64,000 bases of DNA from Litomosoides sigmodontis (taxonomy: Eukaryota > Nematoda > Chromadorea > Rhabditida > Onchocercidae). This document shows positions 1 to 12,300 of this stretch, one piece after another (the first letter of the stretch is position 1; every line of letters starts with the position of its first letter). The stretch spans positions 10,183,817 to 10,247,816 of the forward strand of contig OY718804.1 of NCBI GenBank assembly GCA_963070105.1. Reading direction: 5' to 3'. The translations under genes were made by a program, and so were the position numbers. A model generated the notes under the pieces. The model had not been told where the DNA came from. It worked only from the letters and a program-made list of their open reading frames with translations, and searched no databases.

Positions 1-758
1 AACACTTATGCGAAAAAATTCAAAAATTTTAAAGATCAGACTAATCCGAGGACATCGTAGATTGTTTTGCTATGAATGCTTTTCTTCTCTCATCTCATTT
101 TACAAGTGAAAAAGTGGAAAATGTATTATCCACACGTTCGCTTCATCAGTTCGTTTCTTCCAATCATGGATTTTATGATCGCATAGTCTAAAACTACAAA
201 TTCTTTTTTATCACTGATCTGTTGAAAGTGATTATTTGTCAGTGTTGAAACTGACTTATCACTGTTCAAGGTGATTTCATGTCAGAGCTAAAAGTGACTG
301 CTTATTATTCGTTGAGTGAAAAATCGATCAATAAACTAATTATTGCAAATTTAAATCAAAATTTCCTAGATCAGTTTGCTTGGCTTTGTGGAAAAGTTAT
401 CTTAAATTTGAAATGATTAATTTATCAATTTGCTCTTACTCACTCCAATCATATCTTTTGCCCACTATCGATAAGCGAATGATAATTTTTCCCTTTTTCC
501 TCTGATCTAACCTGTAATATCAATCGTCAGTGGAAAATGTAGCTTGGCAAGTAATATTTTCACGTAACGCAAAAATTTTTTTCTTTCATCCATTGCTGCA
601 ACTGTCTTATAGGAAGAAAGATTATTTGCAACTAAATGGAATGTAATGAATCAAAATTGATTACTTACTTCGTTGATGCAGTAATTTCACCAAACCTAGT
701 TTCATTGATTTCAAATTTTTCTAAATCATTCTAAGACTACCTTATTGAACATCCATGA

Positions 759-759
<1 letters not shown>

Positions 760-806
<47 letters not shown>
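760..806. repeat. (TG)n microsatellite
   Basis: An uninterrupted run of about 23 TG dinucleotides in gene-free sequence. It is a simple repeat and likely length-polymorphic. Confidence 0.95.
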
Positions 807-807
<1 letters not shown>

Positions 808-1435
808 GTCCCTGTGCCATTTTACTTCACTTTACTATCATCCATCATATGCAAATACAAACGTGCACTTTTGTTAATAAATGTAATCTTAGAATTGTAA
901 AAAGCAATTCAGTGATAGAAAGAATAAAGTACTGAAATGGGAAACGATAACTTCCCCATTAAATTGTAATTTTACTTCATTTAACTAACCATCAAATAGC
1001 GCCTCAAACTGTCTAATCTGTTTGCACTAAATTTCAACCTTTACATTAGTAAATGACAAGTGTGAAATTAGCGCGCAGTGATAAAATGATAAGAGAAGAA
1101 GCGGAGATATTTGTGATAATTGTAGAGGCGCTTGGGGTGACCATAATTCCTTCGGGAATGCGAGAATTAAACGCAAAAATTTGGGCGTCAAAATCTTTTT
1201 CATAAATCACTGGAAATGAACAACAATTTCTCCACCAAAGAACGGAGGGAGAAAGAGAGAGAACGAGAGAGGGAGAGAGAGAGAGATGCATTTACTAATG
1301 CAACAAACAAACAGACAAACGAAGGAATAAATAAAATATAAGTTCTTGGTTGCCAATTTTGGTTTATTTATATTCATAACTTTAAGGCTTAATTTTTATT
1401 TATTTCATTTTTGATGTGAAAAAAGAGAAAATTAA

Positions 1436-1467
1436 GGGAGAGGGAGAGGGAGAGAGAGAGAGAGAGG
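1436..1467. repeat. (GA)n purine tract
   Basis: GGGAGA grading into pure GA repeats. Similar GA tracts lie near 1247-1286, 5325-5352 and 49827-49880, and the complementary CT form is at about 42031-42072. They recur in the gene-free parts of the window and some give rise to spurious Arg/Glu or Ser/Leu open frames. Confidence 0.9.
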
Positions 1468-2648
1468 AAAACGTAGAGTAGTTTTCAAATCATTTTTTTT
1501 TCTCTTTCTCTCAAACAATCCTCATCAATAAATATTTTATGCATGATAGGAGTAGCTGAAGGCATCAAAAATGATTTTGTCAAGCCTTCTTCTCTTTCAT
1601 TCCTTGTTTTTTCTTCTTCAACGGTAGTTGATACATTTACATAAATTGAGGAAGTGATGCAATATGCAAATTTCCAACGAATATTTATTCATTAAATTAC
1701 GATTGTAACTAATTAATTATCTTATCACATTCACTTTGATAATTTCCGCCTTTGCGCAAGCTCTTTTAAAGTTTGTAATTTTTTAACACCCTTTTTTCAC
1801 AAAAGAATACCTTTTTCATCTAAAATTAGGAAGGCATATTTCGTTCCACCGAGATATTTTAGGTGTTTTAAAGGTTAGATATTAGAAGTAGAAGGGTTGT
1901 TAGCATTGTTTTAGGAAGGGAGCTTGACTGGAGAAGTGGAAGAGTTATTGTTGATAGACATTAACAGTAATATTAACGATTATGTTGATTTAATTTAAAT
2001 TTTCAACTTTTTAAAAAGCTTTATTTAAAATTAAAAAAAGATGAATCACAAAGTGAACATTTGATGCTTGCGTTTTCGTGGCAAATTATTTCACCATCAC
2101 CTTTGGAATTCATTTGGCATATGTCATTAATTTCTACAGCATTGAATTTAATTTTTAAATAAATCTAATCCTTAATTCCCATCGATTTCTGATTGATATC
2201 GGTAGTTGCTAGCACTTTCGCCTTTCTCCTCTGCCATTTCTTCATGCATCCTCTCCGACCTTCTACTACTATCAGAGTTAATTTACTTTTTAGCTTCTTG
2301 AAATAGCATCATCTCACATCCTCATTATGCAACGATCATTTTTCTTCTTTTTTTTAACCAAAAGAGAGATGGAACAGATTTACAAGGCAAAATTGAAAAT
2401 GTGTAAATAAACGAAATTTCAAAATACATCAACCAATGAGATTGCTCTCATAAAAAGCCATCAGTGAAATCAGAAAATGTGAATGCGATCGCTACAAAGT
2501 TAGTTTCCATCCATTTCTTAACTGCAATCTTAGAACTTATTTACTGGAAAAGGGAGGGCGATTAAGTTAGGCGAAATATGAAAACCCTCCGTCGCACAGT
2601 GATCGCTTTTCATCATTCACAGTTTCAAATCCTACCTGATAGATTAAA

Positions 2649-2702
2649 GATTTTTCAACAACGATACTTCCATTTGATTTTTCAACAACGATACTTCCAT
2701 TT
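2649..2702. repeat. Perfect 27-bp tandem duplication
   Basis: Two identical adjacent copies of a 27-bp unit beginning GATTTTTCAACAACG, at 2649-2675 and 2676-2702. They are exact, so the duplication looks recent. No coding role is visible. Confidence 0.9.
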
Positions 2703-2935
2703 AAATTTGAAATTTCAAGAAAAAAAGACAAGTAATTGTTCCAAGCACTAAATCAAAGGACATCATTGATGAAGAAGATATATTTTAACATGAAATATGC
2801 ATTTTTGAAATTAAAAAAAGAGAATAAATCTTACTGCTAACTTCCTCATTTGTTGAACAAAGGGAAAAAACGAATTTAGACAATTCCTCCTCAAAAATGA
2901 TAATGTAAAATTGAATTTATTGCAAATGATGGAAG

Positions 2936-3026
2936 AAAGGAAGGAAGGGCGGAAGAGCGGAAGAGCGGAAGGGCGGAATGAATGGGAAGAGGAGAGGAGA
3001 GGAGGACCTCTTCCGCTTCATTCATC
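2936..3026. repeat. Purine-rich GGAAGAGC repeats with inverted pyrimidine arm
   Basis: Repeats of GGAAGAGC/GGAAGGGC on the + strand are followed by CCTCTTCCGCTTCATTCATC. This is an imperfect reverse complement of the preceding GAATGAATGGGAAGAGG. The segment could therefore form a hairpin as well as a purine/pyrimidine triplex. Function is unknown. Confidence 0.7.
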
Positions 3027-3969
3027 CCTTCCAAATCCTTCCACACTCATTTTCCGCAACACTTCACTTGTCCGTTGCGCCATCCGTCCTTCCCCGCTTT
3101 CTCCTTCTCCGCGCTCTTCCTTTCTTGATTAATTAGGGCTGCCAACCGTAGTAAGTGTAAACGAGCCAGTCGTTCCCTATCACGAAGTATCCCTCCCAAT
3201 GACTGGATCATCCCAATCATATCAGCAGAGAGTTTTTGCGTTGATTGAGGGGAACGCTGGACAATGCTCTCTCCTCTCTTGGGATTGCTCTCCCCTCTTC
3301 ACCTCCTAAACCTCTCCGATCACTGCCTGAACATATCCATCCTTCCTTCCCCATATGCAAATGTGCAAATTCATCATTGAAAACTGTTTGAGCGTCTGGT
3401 AGAGGATGGTGATGAGCGATTGGCTAATCCTTTAAGGCTTTAAAAAAAAAAGAGAGAAAGTGATATGCTAGCCCTCTTTCTCCTCTGATATCTTTCATGT
3501 AACATACCTTATCAGTCCAACCAATTATTGCTGTCAGACAAACAAGGCTAAATCTTGGAAGTTTATGAAATGAATTTAAAAAACGTGTAAAAAGTATATT
3601 GTTACGTGAACTTGAAACTTCGCTTTTCTCCCACACACTTCCTTAGATGTACGTGCACGTGAAATTTTTTCAAAACAAATTGAACTAATAACTCATCCAC
3701 GCCTATCAGAGTCGTTCGGAAAAAAAATAAGATATGGGAAATGCGGAAAATTCATTGAGAACACCTGCAGGCGCAAATATCTAGCTTCTCTTAACATTTC
3801 CATCTATTTTTGTGGCACAATTAATCGTTTAATTAAAAAAGAGTAAAAAATGAAAGGATTAAGAATTGCTGAACAGCCGTTCGGTTAGTTTTCAAAATCC
3901 CTGGCGGAATTATTGAAAGTGCGGTGGCTTTCGTGGTGGAGATGATGATGGCCGGCAGTGGGCTGATAC

Positions 3970-4065
3970 GTGTTTCGTAATCACAGCTAGCCAATGCTAA
4001 CGTGCTTCATAATTGTAGTTAGCTAGTGTGGTACTAAACTGTTTCACAATCACAGCTAGCTGCTG
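3970..4065. repeat. Degenerate short tandem repeat with CACAGCTAGC core
   Basis: Two near-identical 21-bp segments reading TGTTTC(G/A)(T/C)AATCACAGCTAGC lie 69 bp apart, near 3971 and 4040. A more diverged copy lies between them near 4004. This looks like an old roughly 35-bp tandem repeat. Confidence 0.6.
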
Positions 4066-7000
4066 AACCTCAGGCAAGCACATCTATCACTTCTATGAAG
4101 AACTCAATTTTTCAGCTTCTCAAAGAATACAACAACCTTTAGTCTTTTAAACTGCGAATTTACGAAATAATTTCATCGCTTCCAGTCTTTTCATCTGATC
4201 GGAGCGCATTTGCTGCGCTAAAAATATCCTCTAAATTTAACTGTACGATAACAGTGATTGATAGCCAACAATTGAGAAATGAAGGAATGATGGACAAAGT
4301 GAAAATGAGAAATGATGTATTTTCGTTTCGATTGATCTATTCGTAGCAAAAAAGCGCTATTGGCAGAGCGCTAGCTATTCCAATTGCTAATCAACAAATG
4401 CGCGGAAAACGTTCGTTGGGCGACTACTGTCAGAAGGATGGGAGGAGAGTGATGTCTGCACAAGAAGTGACCGCACAAATGACCATAGGTGCTCTCACTG
4501 ATCGTGAACAATAAACAAATTGTGTGCTAAGCATTGCATTACAACCTCTTTCCTTCTGCTACCTAATAGGATCGCTTAAATAGTTTAATTACAATCTTCG
4601 AATTTCAGAGCTAACAACGATCGAGTAGTAACAGAGCTATCGTTTCACTTGAAAGAGATAGATGGATAATATCATTAAGCAGTGATAACGTTTCCATTGA
4701 TCGATTCACTTCTTATCAGCAAAAGTAGTGTAGTAGAAAAGGAGTGTCTTCAGCAGATGTCAGATCGATCAAATACATTAAGGCATTATGCCAATAAAAT
4801 CAAATTTTGACGAAACGAGAAAATGAAGTGGAAAGAGAGGATCAGAGAGTTCTCATTTTTGGCAAACGAATCGCTTCGTAAAATTTGGCTTCTATCCGTT
4901 CAAAATCATAAAGTCCTAATTTATTGTTTTCTCAACAAGCAAAAAGCTTCTTTTTTTCTTCCTTCATTTAAAACACATATTTTAAGAATTCTCTTTCGCT
5001 CTTTCCGAAGCAAAAGACGAACCAGAAGATAGCGACAAGATAACAGAAATACTTCCTCCACGAAATTTACACTTAAATCAGCCAAACTCATCAATAAATG
5101 ATTTATTTAGAGAAGGAAATCTTAATTAGCAAAGGGGTAGGTAATGTTAAAGATAATTGCTAGTTTCAATTAAATTCATTTATACTACTTAGTGGATACG
5201 CTACCTGCGTGTAGCATCAGCATCACAATAATTATGGTCTCTTAAAGCATTTCAGAGGCAATTTGAATGTTTATCAGCAAAGTAGTAAAATAACAAATAG
5301 TTGTGGAAGGCTGACAATGGCCTGAGAGGGAGAGAGAGAGAGGGAGAGAGAGCGGAATTTGACATCTGATATAAAGGAAATATTGCTTTTGAATAAAATT
5401 GAAACCAATCATATTACTTCCTCTGCTATTATGTTAGGATAGTGGATAGCTCATTGACAAACTTTCGCATTTAATCTTTTCCTCAACAAAATCAAATATA
5501 AATTACCGGTTATGAATATTCACCATTTCTCTATCCTTTCCTGTTATTTTCGAATTCAAAGAAAAATTAAATTGTCGGAAGAAATTGAAATAAAAAAAAT
5601 TCTAAGAAAGCATAAGAAACTGCAGTTGAAGAAGTAGCTATATCTTAAAAAGTAAAAGGCATTACGGTAACGAAGATGAAGAAGATGAAAAGAAAATTAA
5701 TTGAATGAATAATTTGAAATGAAAGGGCAAATAAATGATGACTGCAAATGATTACCTAATATTACTATAGTTATCAAATAAAACAAAGAGCATGGAAATG
5801 TCTAACGGTCACTTTCAAATCTTCCCCTGCAACCGCAACCACAGTTCGCTTTTAGCATTAAAAAAAAGAAAGAAATGAAAACGTTTAAAGAAAATAAAAT
5901 TATTTGAACATTCATAATGTTTGTTTTGTAGAAATTTTTCAACTAAATGTTAATGGTAAAATGTTAATTTTATAAGAATTAAATATTTTTTAGTGAAATG
6001 GCGTCTGCCATGCAATATTTTGAAATTGGTCGAAATGAGGAAATGATAAGGAAGTGTTTCGGAAGTGATATGATGAAAATGAACATCGGAAGTGATCCAT
6101 TCATCTGTTTACTTTCGATGCACGAAGTGTGTGATGCAAATGCATCATCGTCTTTTACGTCGAGTTAATAGCTGCGAAGCAGAGGTACCAAGGGAGTCCA
6201 ATCAGCCGTCGGCGTAGCGTCTTTTCACAACAACTGCTGAATTTCCACCACTTGTAAATTCCTCCTTCCTAATCCTATGAACACTGATGAACATTGTTTC
6301 ACAAAATTTCCCGCACACAATTGCCAAATTTCATTTCAATATGCTAATTTCGCTCTCGTTGAGCTTCAGGAGTGATTGGCTACGTTACAAACTTCCGGAC
6401 CGAACAATGACAACGAACGTGATATGATAGTGACAGTGGTGATAGGAATATAACAACAATAACAGTAGCAGTAATAATGATAAATCGTTTTTTTTTGGAT
6501 TTACGTAAAGATGAAAAGAGCGGAGACGAGGACGTATGTGTTTCGGACGTGACAATTACATTTTCCGCTTTATCGCTGAGTTCTCGAATACCTTGTACAG
6601 GTGGCACTGCAGGTATTTTTGTTGGTGGAACATTAACAGCTTTCGCTTTCATTTCTTCGAAGAGCGAAATGGAAGAGTTTACGTGAAATCACTGCGTGAA
6701 AAGTGGTCAGGTCATCACAGTGTGTGTTCTACAGTACTAGGCAAGAGGGAGGGCAAGGAAAGTGACGGACGCTATGGGTTTCAATACATCCAGTGAAAGA
6801 GAAGAGAAGGTAAAAGGAGAGAGCATTGCTGAAAATGAAAGTAATAGGTTCATCTGCGTCAGGCCTCTCCCTTGAGGTTGCTTTCTCCGCTTCAAGGTCC
6901 TCTGTCTGCGCAGCTTCAAATCCTCACGTCGAAATCCGGTGCAATAATCCGGGACCTATTTCCTTGTTAGTGCAACATTAATAATCAGGCTGGAATGTAT

Positions 7001-7692
7001 GTGTTTATCTGAACTTCAAGGTCGGTGCATCCGCAAGGTTTCTCAAATTTTACCTTCAGCTTTTTTTTTTCTTTTTCTATCAAAATTCGTAATTTTAATC
7101 AAAGAAAGCAGCTTCAAATTTACACTGAAAGAAAGAGGAATGAATGGTGAACAAACATCAAAGGAAACCGCCGAACTTTCAAACTTTGCTAATTTTTGAG
7201 ATAGTGAGAGATTGACAGATTCTATCGTTAATAAACCTATTAGAGACAGTTGCAAGTTGGGAGTGAAATCAGCCGTGCAAATGATATCAAAATTAAGTTA
7301 AATTAATCAATGACCGATTATTTCTAATTTCTCGGGACAGACGTAATTGTCCGTCTGAAAGAATACAGGCTGAGATGAAATCAATCTGCTCACTAAAAGA
7401 AATTTCCATTTTAAAATGCTGTCTTGAAATCGTCTCTTTCATAGAGACAGCTCAGAGGCTCTAATCAGAAAGAAACTTCGTTGATAACTATGAGAGAAAC
7501 TTCGTTGATAACTGTTGACTGTTTAGAACGAAACTTTTTACATTCATTGAAGTCAATTTAAAATTTCATTTTTTCTTCACATTTTTTAACTAATCGAGCA
7601 TATTATGCCTTAGACTGTCTTCTAACATTCAAACTTAACTTGTCACTGATTGAATGTACTATCAGGATACGTGAGTTAGCGGCTAGAAACCT

Positions 7693-7714
7693 AGGTTAAA
7701 GGTTACAGGGGTCA
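7693..7714 (+). promoter_or_regulatory. Cluster of nuclear-receptor-like half-sites
   Basis: AGGTTA-A-AGGTTA forms a direct repeat with 1-bp spacing and is followed 3 bp later by GGGTCA in the same orientation. Such hexamer repeats resemble DR1-type nuclear hormone receptor elements. The cluster lies about 1.7 kb upstream of the NADAR gene start and just before plausible 5-prime UTR exons (GT donor near 7842, TTTTGCAG acceptor near 7925). The regulatory role is inferred only. Confidence 0.35.
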
Positions 7715-9378
7715 CCTCCCAGGGCAAACTTTTGATAAGGTTTTGGTTCGAAATGCGACCGGGCGTTTTTTGCGTACTTTTTTGACGTTTCCGTGGTTTT
7801 GTTGACAGTGTTACCTGTTGCATAAGTTCAACGGTCGGTGAAGGTGAGTTATTGGCATGTCGTCACTTCTGATTGATTATGATAGCGTTGTACTCCATCT
7901 TAAAGGTTTAACTTTTGTTTTGCAGGTAAATTATAATTACGCAAATGAAGTGAGATTGAAAACTTTTTCGCTGAAGAAATGAGAGACAGCAGGCAGTGGC
8001 TGCTTAAACAGAAGTGGATTTATTCTCTCTATATTTCTTTAGTTTAACAAAGAAGATATGAAAAGCTCCTGCTATGGATAATGCCACAGTCGCTGATAAA
8101 AGTAGATCTTACACATTTGATCAGGTTATTTTTCGTAATCTTTCTTTACAGTCTATCTGTAGTAACTCATATTGTACGTTAATATAATGGATTAAATTTT
8201 GTGGATTTAAGATTTTAAACTGTTGTGTACTATTTTGCATTAGTTTTAACAGGTATTGAAAATTCTTTCAGAATGGTAAGCAATACAAAGACGTGCTGTA
8301 GTGGAAAGCTTGAGAATAAGAAAATAAAACTGGAAGTACCTTTCGCATCAACAGGAACAAACCAGCAAAAGTTGTACGTCATTCAGAAACTAATAAATGT
8401 GGAATTTAATTTCGTTTGTATATATATATATATCGGTTGTGAAATATATATATCGGTTGTAAACGTTTATAGTACTACATTTGTAAAGCAAACGGCTAAA
8501 CATAACGTGTAAATATCAGGTCAATTCATTACTAGTATGTTTTTTTTCCTTATATCAGTGTATGAATTTTAGAGGACTCCAAGTCGGTAATTGTGAAGCG
8601 ATGAAAGAATATGAACAGACATTTCAAACCAGTTGTGATACAGTGCGTTGATTTTTTTTTTATAAACTAGTGTCGGAAAATGTGATTCGATACATTTTCT
8701 TGTTTTTTACACATGGGCAGTCAGCCTTTTGCATATCTCGAACTTTTATTTCGTAATGTACAGCATCGGACGAATGTCTTAACTGTTCTAGTCATTTTAT
8801 TTCAGTTCTGTTTCAGTTGAGCAAAGGGCAGTAATAGGGACAATAAGGTCAGATTTTGCTGTGGTGTGTATTTCTATACTGCTTTTATCATTTATATATT
8901 TGTACCTTTTCTATTTTTGATTTATTCGGGAGTGGTGCCTTATTAATGTGCATTAAAACAGTAGTATTATCTGTGCTAGCGTATGATAATATCTTTTGAT
9001 AGTCCTAAATTTTCCTTCCACTTTTTGTTGTTTCTTTATCCTGTGATTTGCTAAAATAAATATGCAGTTGCTGTTTTTGTGTTTGCCTTAGATTGTTGTG
9101 GACTAAAACCAAATACATTTAGTGCGGCGATAGAGGAAGCAAGCTGCTTTAAATTGCGGATTCAAATTTGAATTACCGACTTGCATGCACTTTTAATCTT
9201 TATAATTCAAAAATCGTTTTTTCCAGTGATAATTTCATAATAGTTTTAATCATGTAATAGTACCGTTTGGATCTTTGGTGACACTTTCTGTCAGTTATAG
9301 CTTTTGCGCATCAAAACATAGAAAAGTACCCTCCGAGTGTTGTTTGAAATCCTCATTTTCAGATTTGGAAGTGACATA
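7715..9378 (+). other. Probable 5-prime flank/UTR of the NADAR gene
   Basis: The region holds splice-like signals: a GAAG|GTGAGT donor near 7842, a TTTTGCAG acceptor near 7925, a CAG|GTTATT donor near 8123 and a TTTTCAG acceptor ending at 9361, only 17 bases before the NADAR start ATG. A small ATG frame at 8073 (beginning MDNATVADKSRSYTFDQ) cannot be joined in frame to the downstream exons. It is best read as untranslated leader or an upstream ORF. A short tandem repeat of ATATATATCGGTTGT lies near 8415-8460. Confidence 0.4.
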
Positions 9379-12300
9379 ATGGACGACGGTAAAATAATTT
9401 TAATCGGTAATGAAGGTGATATTTTGCACTGTGGATATAGTCATACTCTAAGCGATGGCGGTAAAAGGTGAAGGTTCCAAATTTCATTTGGCTTTCAGTG
9501 TTTTATTTTGTTTTCACTAACCGTTAGAATTGATGTATCACAATAGTTCTCATTTACAGGTATCCATCGGCTGATCATTATGCACATGCAATGATCCTCA
9601 CACAACTTGGTTTAGATGAAGCACTTATCCTAGAGTTGCTCTGCACTTCTAGTGCTGATGTACCAGTTAAGGTATGTTTTTATTTTTCATTCTTTTATTC
9701 AAATTCACACTCTGTAATCTTTGTCATTATGTTTCTTGAAGGCTCGTCAACTCTTACAAGAAAATATGCCAACAGGACATGACATGAATTCTCTGGCTAG
9801 TTATCTGCAAACGAGTCGTCAGTCATATACAATGCAGGGGTTGAGGATACGGGTGGAGCAAGATGCAGGTAAATAACAAAACTCTAAAGGGATAAGTGAT
9901 TCTTCATTTTAAGAATTTCGACCTTATTGTACTATGCAATGATGATACGTATTTGCGTCATATAATCTTACTTTGAAGCTTTTGAAAAAGCTTTAATGGA
10001 TACGAAGGACGCATTGTTGATCGTTTGCGATGCACGTGACAGTGAGCTTGGAATTGGTATGGATGAAGATACCTTTGTGGATTGGATGGCGAAGGAAAAA
10101 GTTGATGCTGCAATGTTGGGACACTGGATGCGAAATGAAAGGGGTCGACCACCACAACTAGGACATAATCAACTAGGATATTTTCTTATGTGGCTAAGGT
10201 AAGTTGTGGTTTTTTATTATTAAACCAGTTGCTTTTCAGCATACAGGCAACTGACTTAAGGTTGGGTTTTGCTCAGCTCTAATACTGTTAATAACAAATG
10301 CTGTCTATGAATAGGTCTCAGGTAAAAAATATAATGTTGATGATAATAGTTTGTTTGCTGATGATAGTTTGCTTTTACATATTTTTAACAATTATTCTGT
10401 TCTCACAGCTATTTTATTCCACGTTTTCATAGATATGAGGTTTCTGAAAAAAAACGAGCTGCTTTACTCAGCACTCAGTCGATTGAAGTGGATGGTATCT
10501 CAACTGACCAAAATGGCGATACAATAAAAACAACCACATCAGATCTAGTTCTTTCACTTCAAGTAATTCGTATCGTTATTATCGATAGTGACATCCAAAT
10601 AAGTTGTTATTCGAATTTCTTATTGACATCTACTGCAATAAGTTATTATTTGAATTTCTTATTTATTTTTCAGGGCATTTTCCGGCCTTTGAGTAATTAT
10701 TTTGCATTACCTTTCGATATGAAAGGAGAAAAGTACAGGTCAGTGGAACATTATGCCTACCAAAGGCTGTTTGATGCTCTCCGCCTCGACGATAAATGCA
10801 TTGGTGAGTTAAGACCATTTTTTTTGGTACGGTTCTATGTTTAATAATTAGCTTTATATCAGATGCTGTTTAAATTTCGATCGTTTAAATTTAAAAACTT
10901 CATTTCTTACTGTATAAGAAGTTTCTTAATATTTCTATTAATTGCAGAAAAAATTAGAACCACTGTAGATCCAGCAAATGTCGCGCTTGTTGCCAGGAGA
11001 GTTTTCAAGCAGCAAAAGGTATTTTTATTATGTATAAATTACACCAACAAATGTTGGATCAAAATTTTTTTTCTTTTTGTTTTTTAAACTTTATTTATTG
11101 TATACAAGGAATTTAATGCCGTAAGAGCTGAATAAGTGAATCCACTTCAACTAAAAAGCATAGTTGTTTGCACAGTTGCATACTAAAGCGTCCATATTGC
11201 ACGGCAGAATAGTTTTGCCACTGGTGATGATTTTACATCTTTGATATTTGCAACATATGAATGAATCATCAAGTTAAATGTTTTACCATAATGTTTTGTA
11301 GCTTAGTGATGGAGCAGTGGATTCAAAGATGGGTCGTCTAGATCGATGGCGTCAGTCTGCTATGAAGCATAAGGCTTGTTCATTTCATTAAAATCTTTAA
11401 TGCAATTGCACCCGTTCAAACAATTTTTTTTCTTTATATAGATGACCAAGAACGAAGCTCTGCAACAGTTGCTGCTTTCTACTGGGCATGCACTGTTAAT
11501 TGATACTACGGAAAGTGACAAAGCATGGGCATCTACGGCGGATGAATTCGAGCTGCAGCATTTGTTGACGAAACGGTACATTCTTCCAAGCACAATAATC
11601 GATTGGATGACCGAGCGGACTAAACCTTCATCAGCTCTTTCCCACATCAGAGTTTGTTTTATTGTCAGGAATATCATACAATATTTTTTTATTTTGCTGT
11701 AGATTATTGAGTGGACGACAGTTAATTTCGTTTGATTATGCTATAACTGCTTCCAGATTTATCTCATCATTTAGGTTTAACACAGTAGGGAAGAATTTCA
11801 GGGAAATAAGACAGGACTTTTACTGATGGAGTTGCGTTCTAAATTTGCTGCGCTGTCGCCGACACAAAATCGCATTCCATTGGTGTCACCTTTGCTAACA
11901 TCAATGGAATTGCGCACCTTGTTGTCAGCCCACATTATTTGTTTCACTGCAGAAAGTGTTTTTCATTTTTTGTATCCAGCACAAATTCGTTTACCGAATT
12001 CAGCAGAAACGTTACCTTCACCAGCTCATTACATAGCTAAGCAAGCTATAAGGTGAGTATAAGCATATTGTTGTGTTGTCGTTGTGTTGTGTCGAACAGG
12101 GCGAGAGATTTTGAAAAAGAATTTGGAAGATACTCTTGAGAAGTTGTTCAAGTTAGGTTAGGTGCAGTGCGTAGGGTGGAAAAAGACTATTTCCTTAATG
12201 ACATTTGAAAATCCCGAATAGTATTTTATTTCAGATATTTTAACATTTGTGCAGAAGAGGCTGCTTATATAAATGAGAGTATGCGCAGTACAGAATGTTG

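Larger units (their letters stand above)
1..7600. other. Gene-free AT-rich stretch
   Basis: No exon chain with splice sites and recognisable protein homology was found on either strand. The short open frames are low-complexity (Ser/Leu/Phe- or Arg/Lys/Glu-rich) and overlap purine tracts. The stretch holds a TG microsatellite, several GA tracts, a purine-rich fold-back near 2.94-3.03 kb and small direct duplications, listed separately. It may contain distal regulatory DNA or the flank of a gene outside the window. Confidence 0.6.

Noticed and set aside
7746..7760. GGTTCGAAATGCGACC resembling a tRNA B-box
   Set aside because: It does not match the B-box after GGTTCGA, and no A-box or stems are present upstream.
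8073..8187. Short ATG frame starting MDNATVADKSRSYTFDQ with a donor after DQ
   Set aside because: Every plausible downstream acceptor tried gives an early stop, so it cannot be an N-terminal exon of the NADAR gene by inspection. Treated as leader or upstream ORF.
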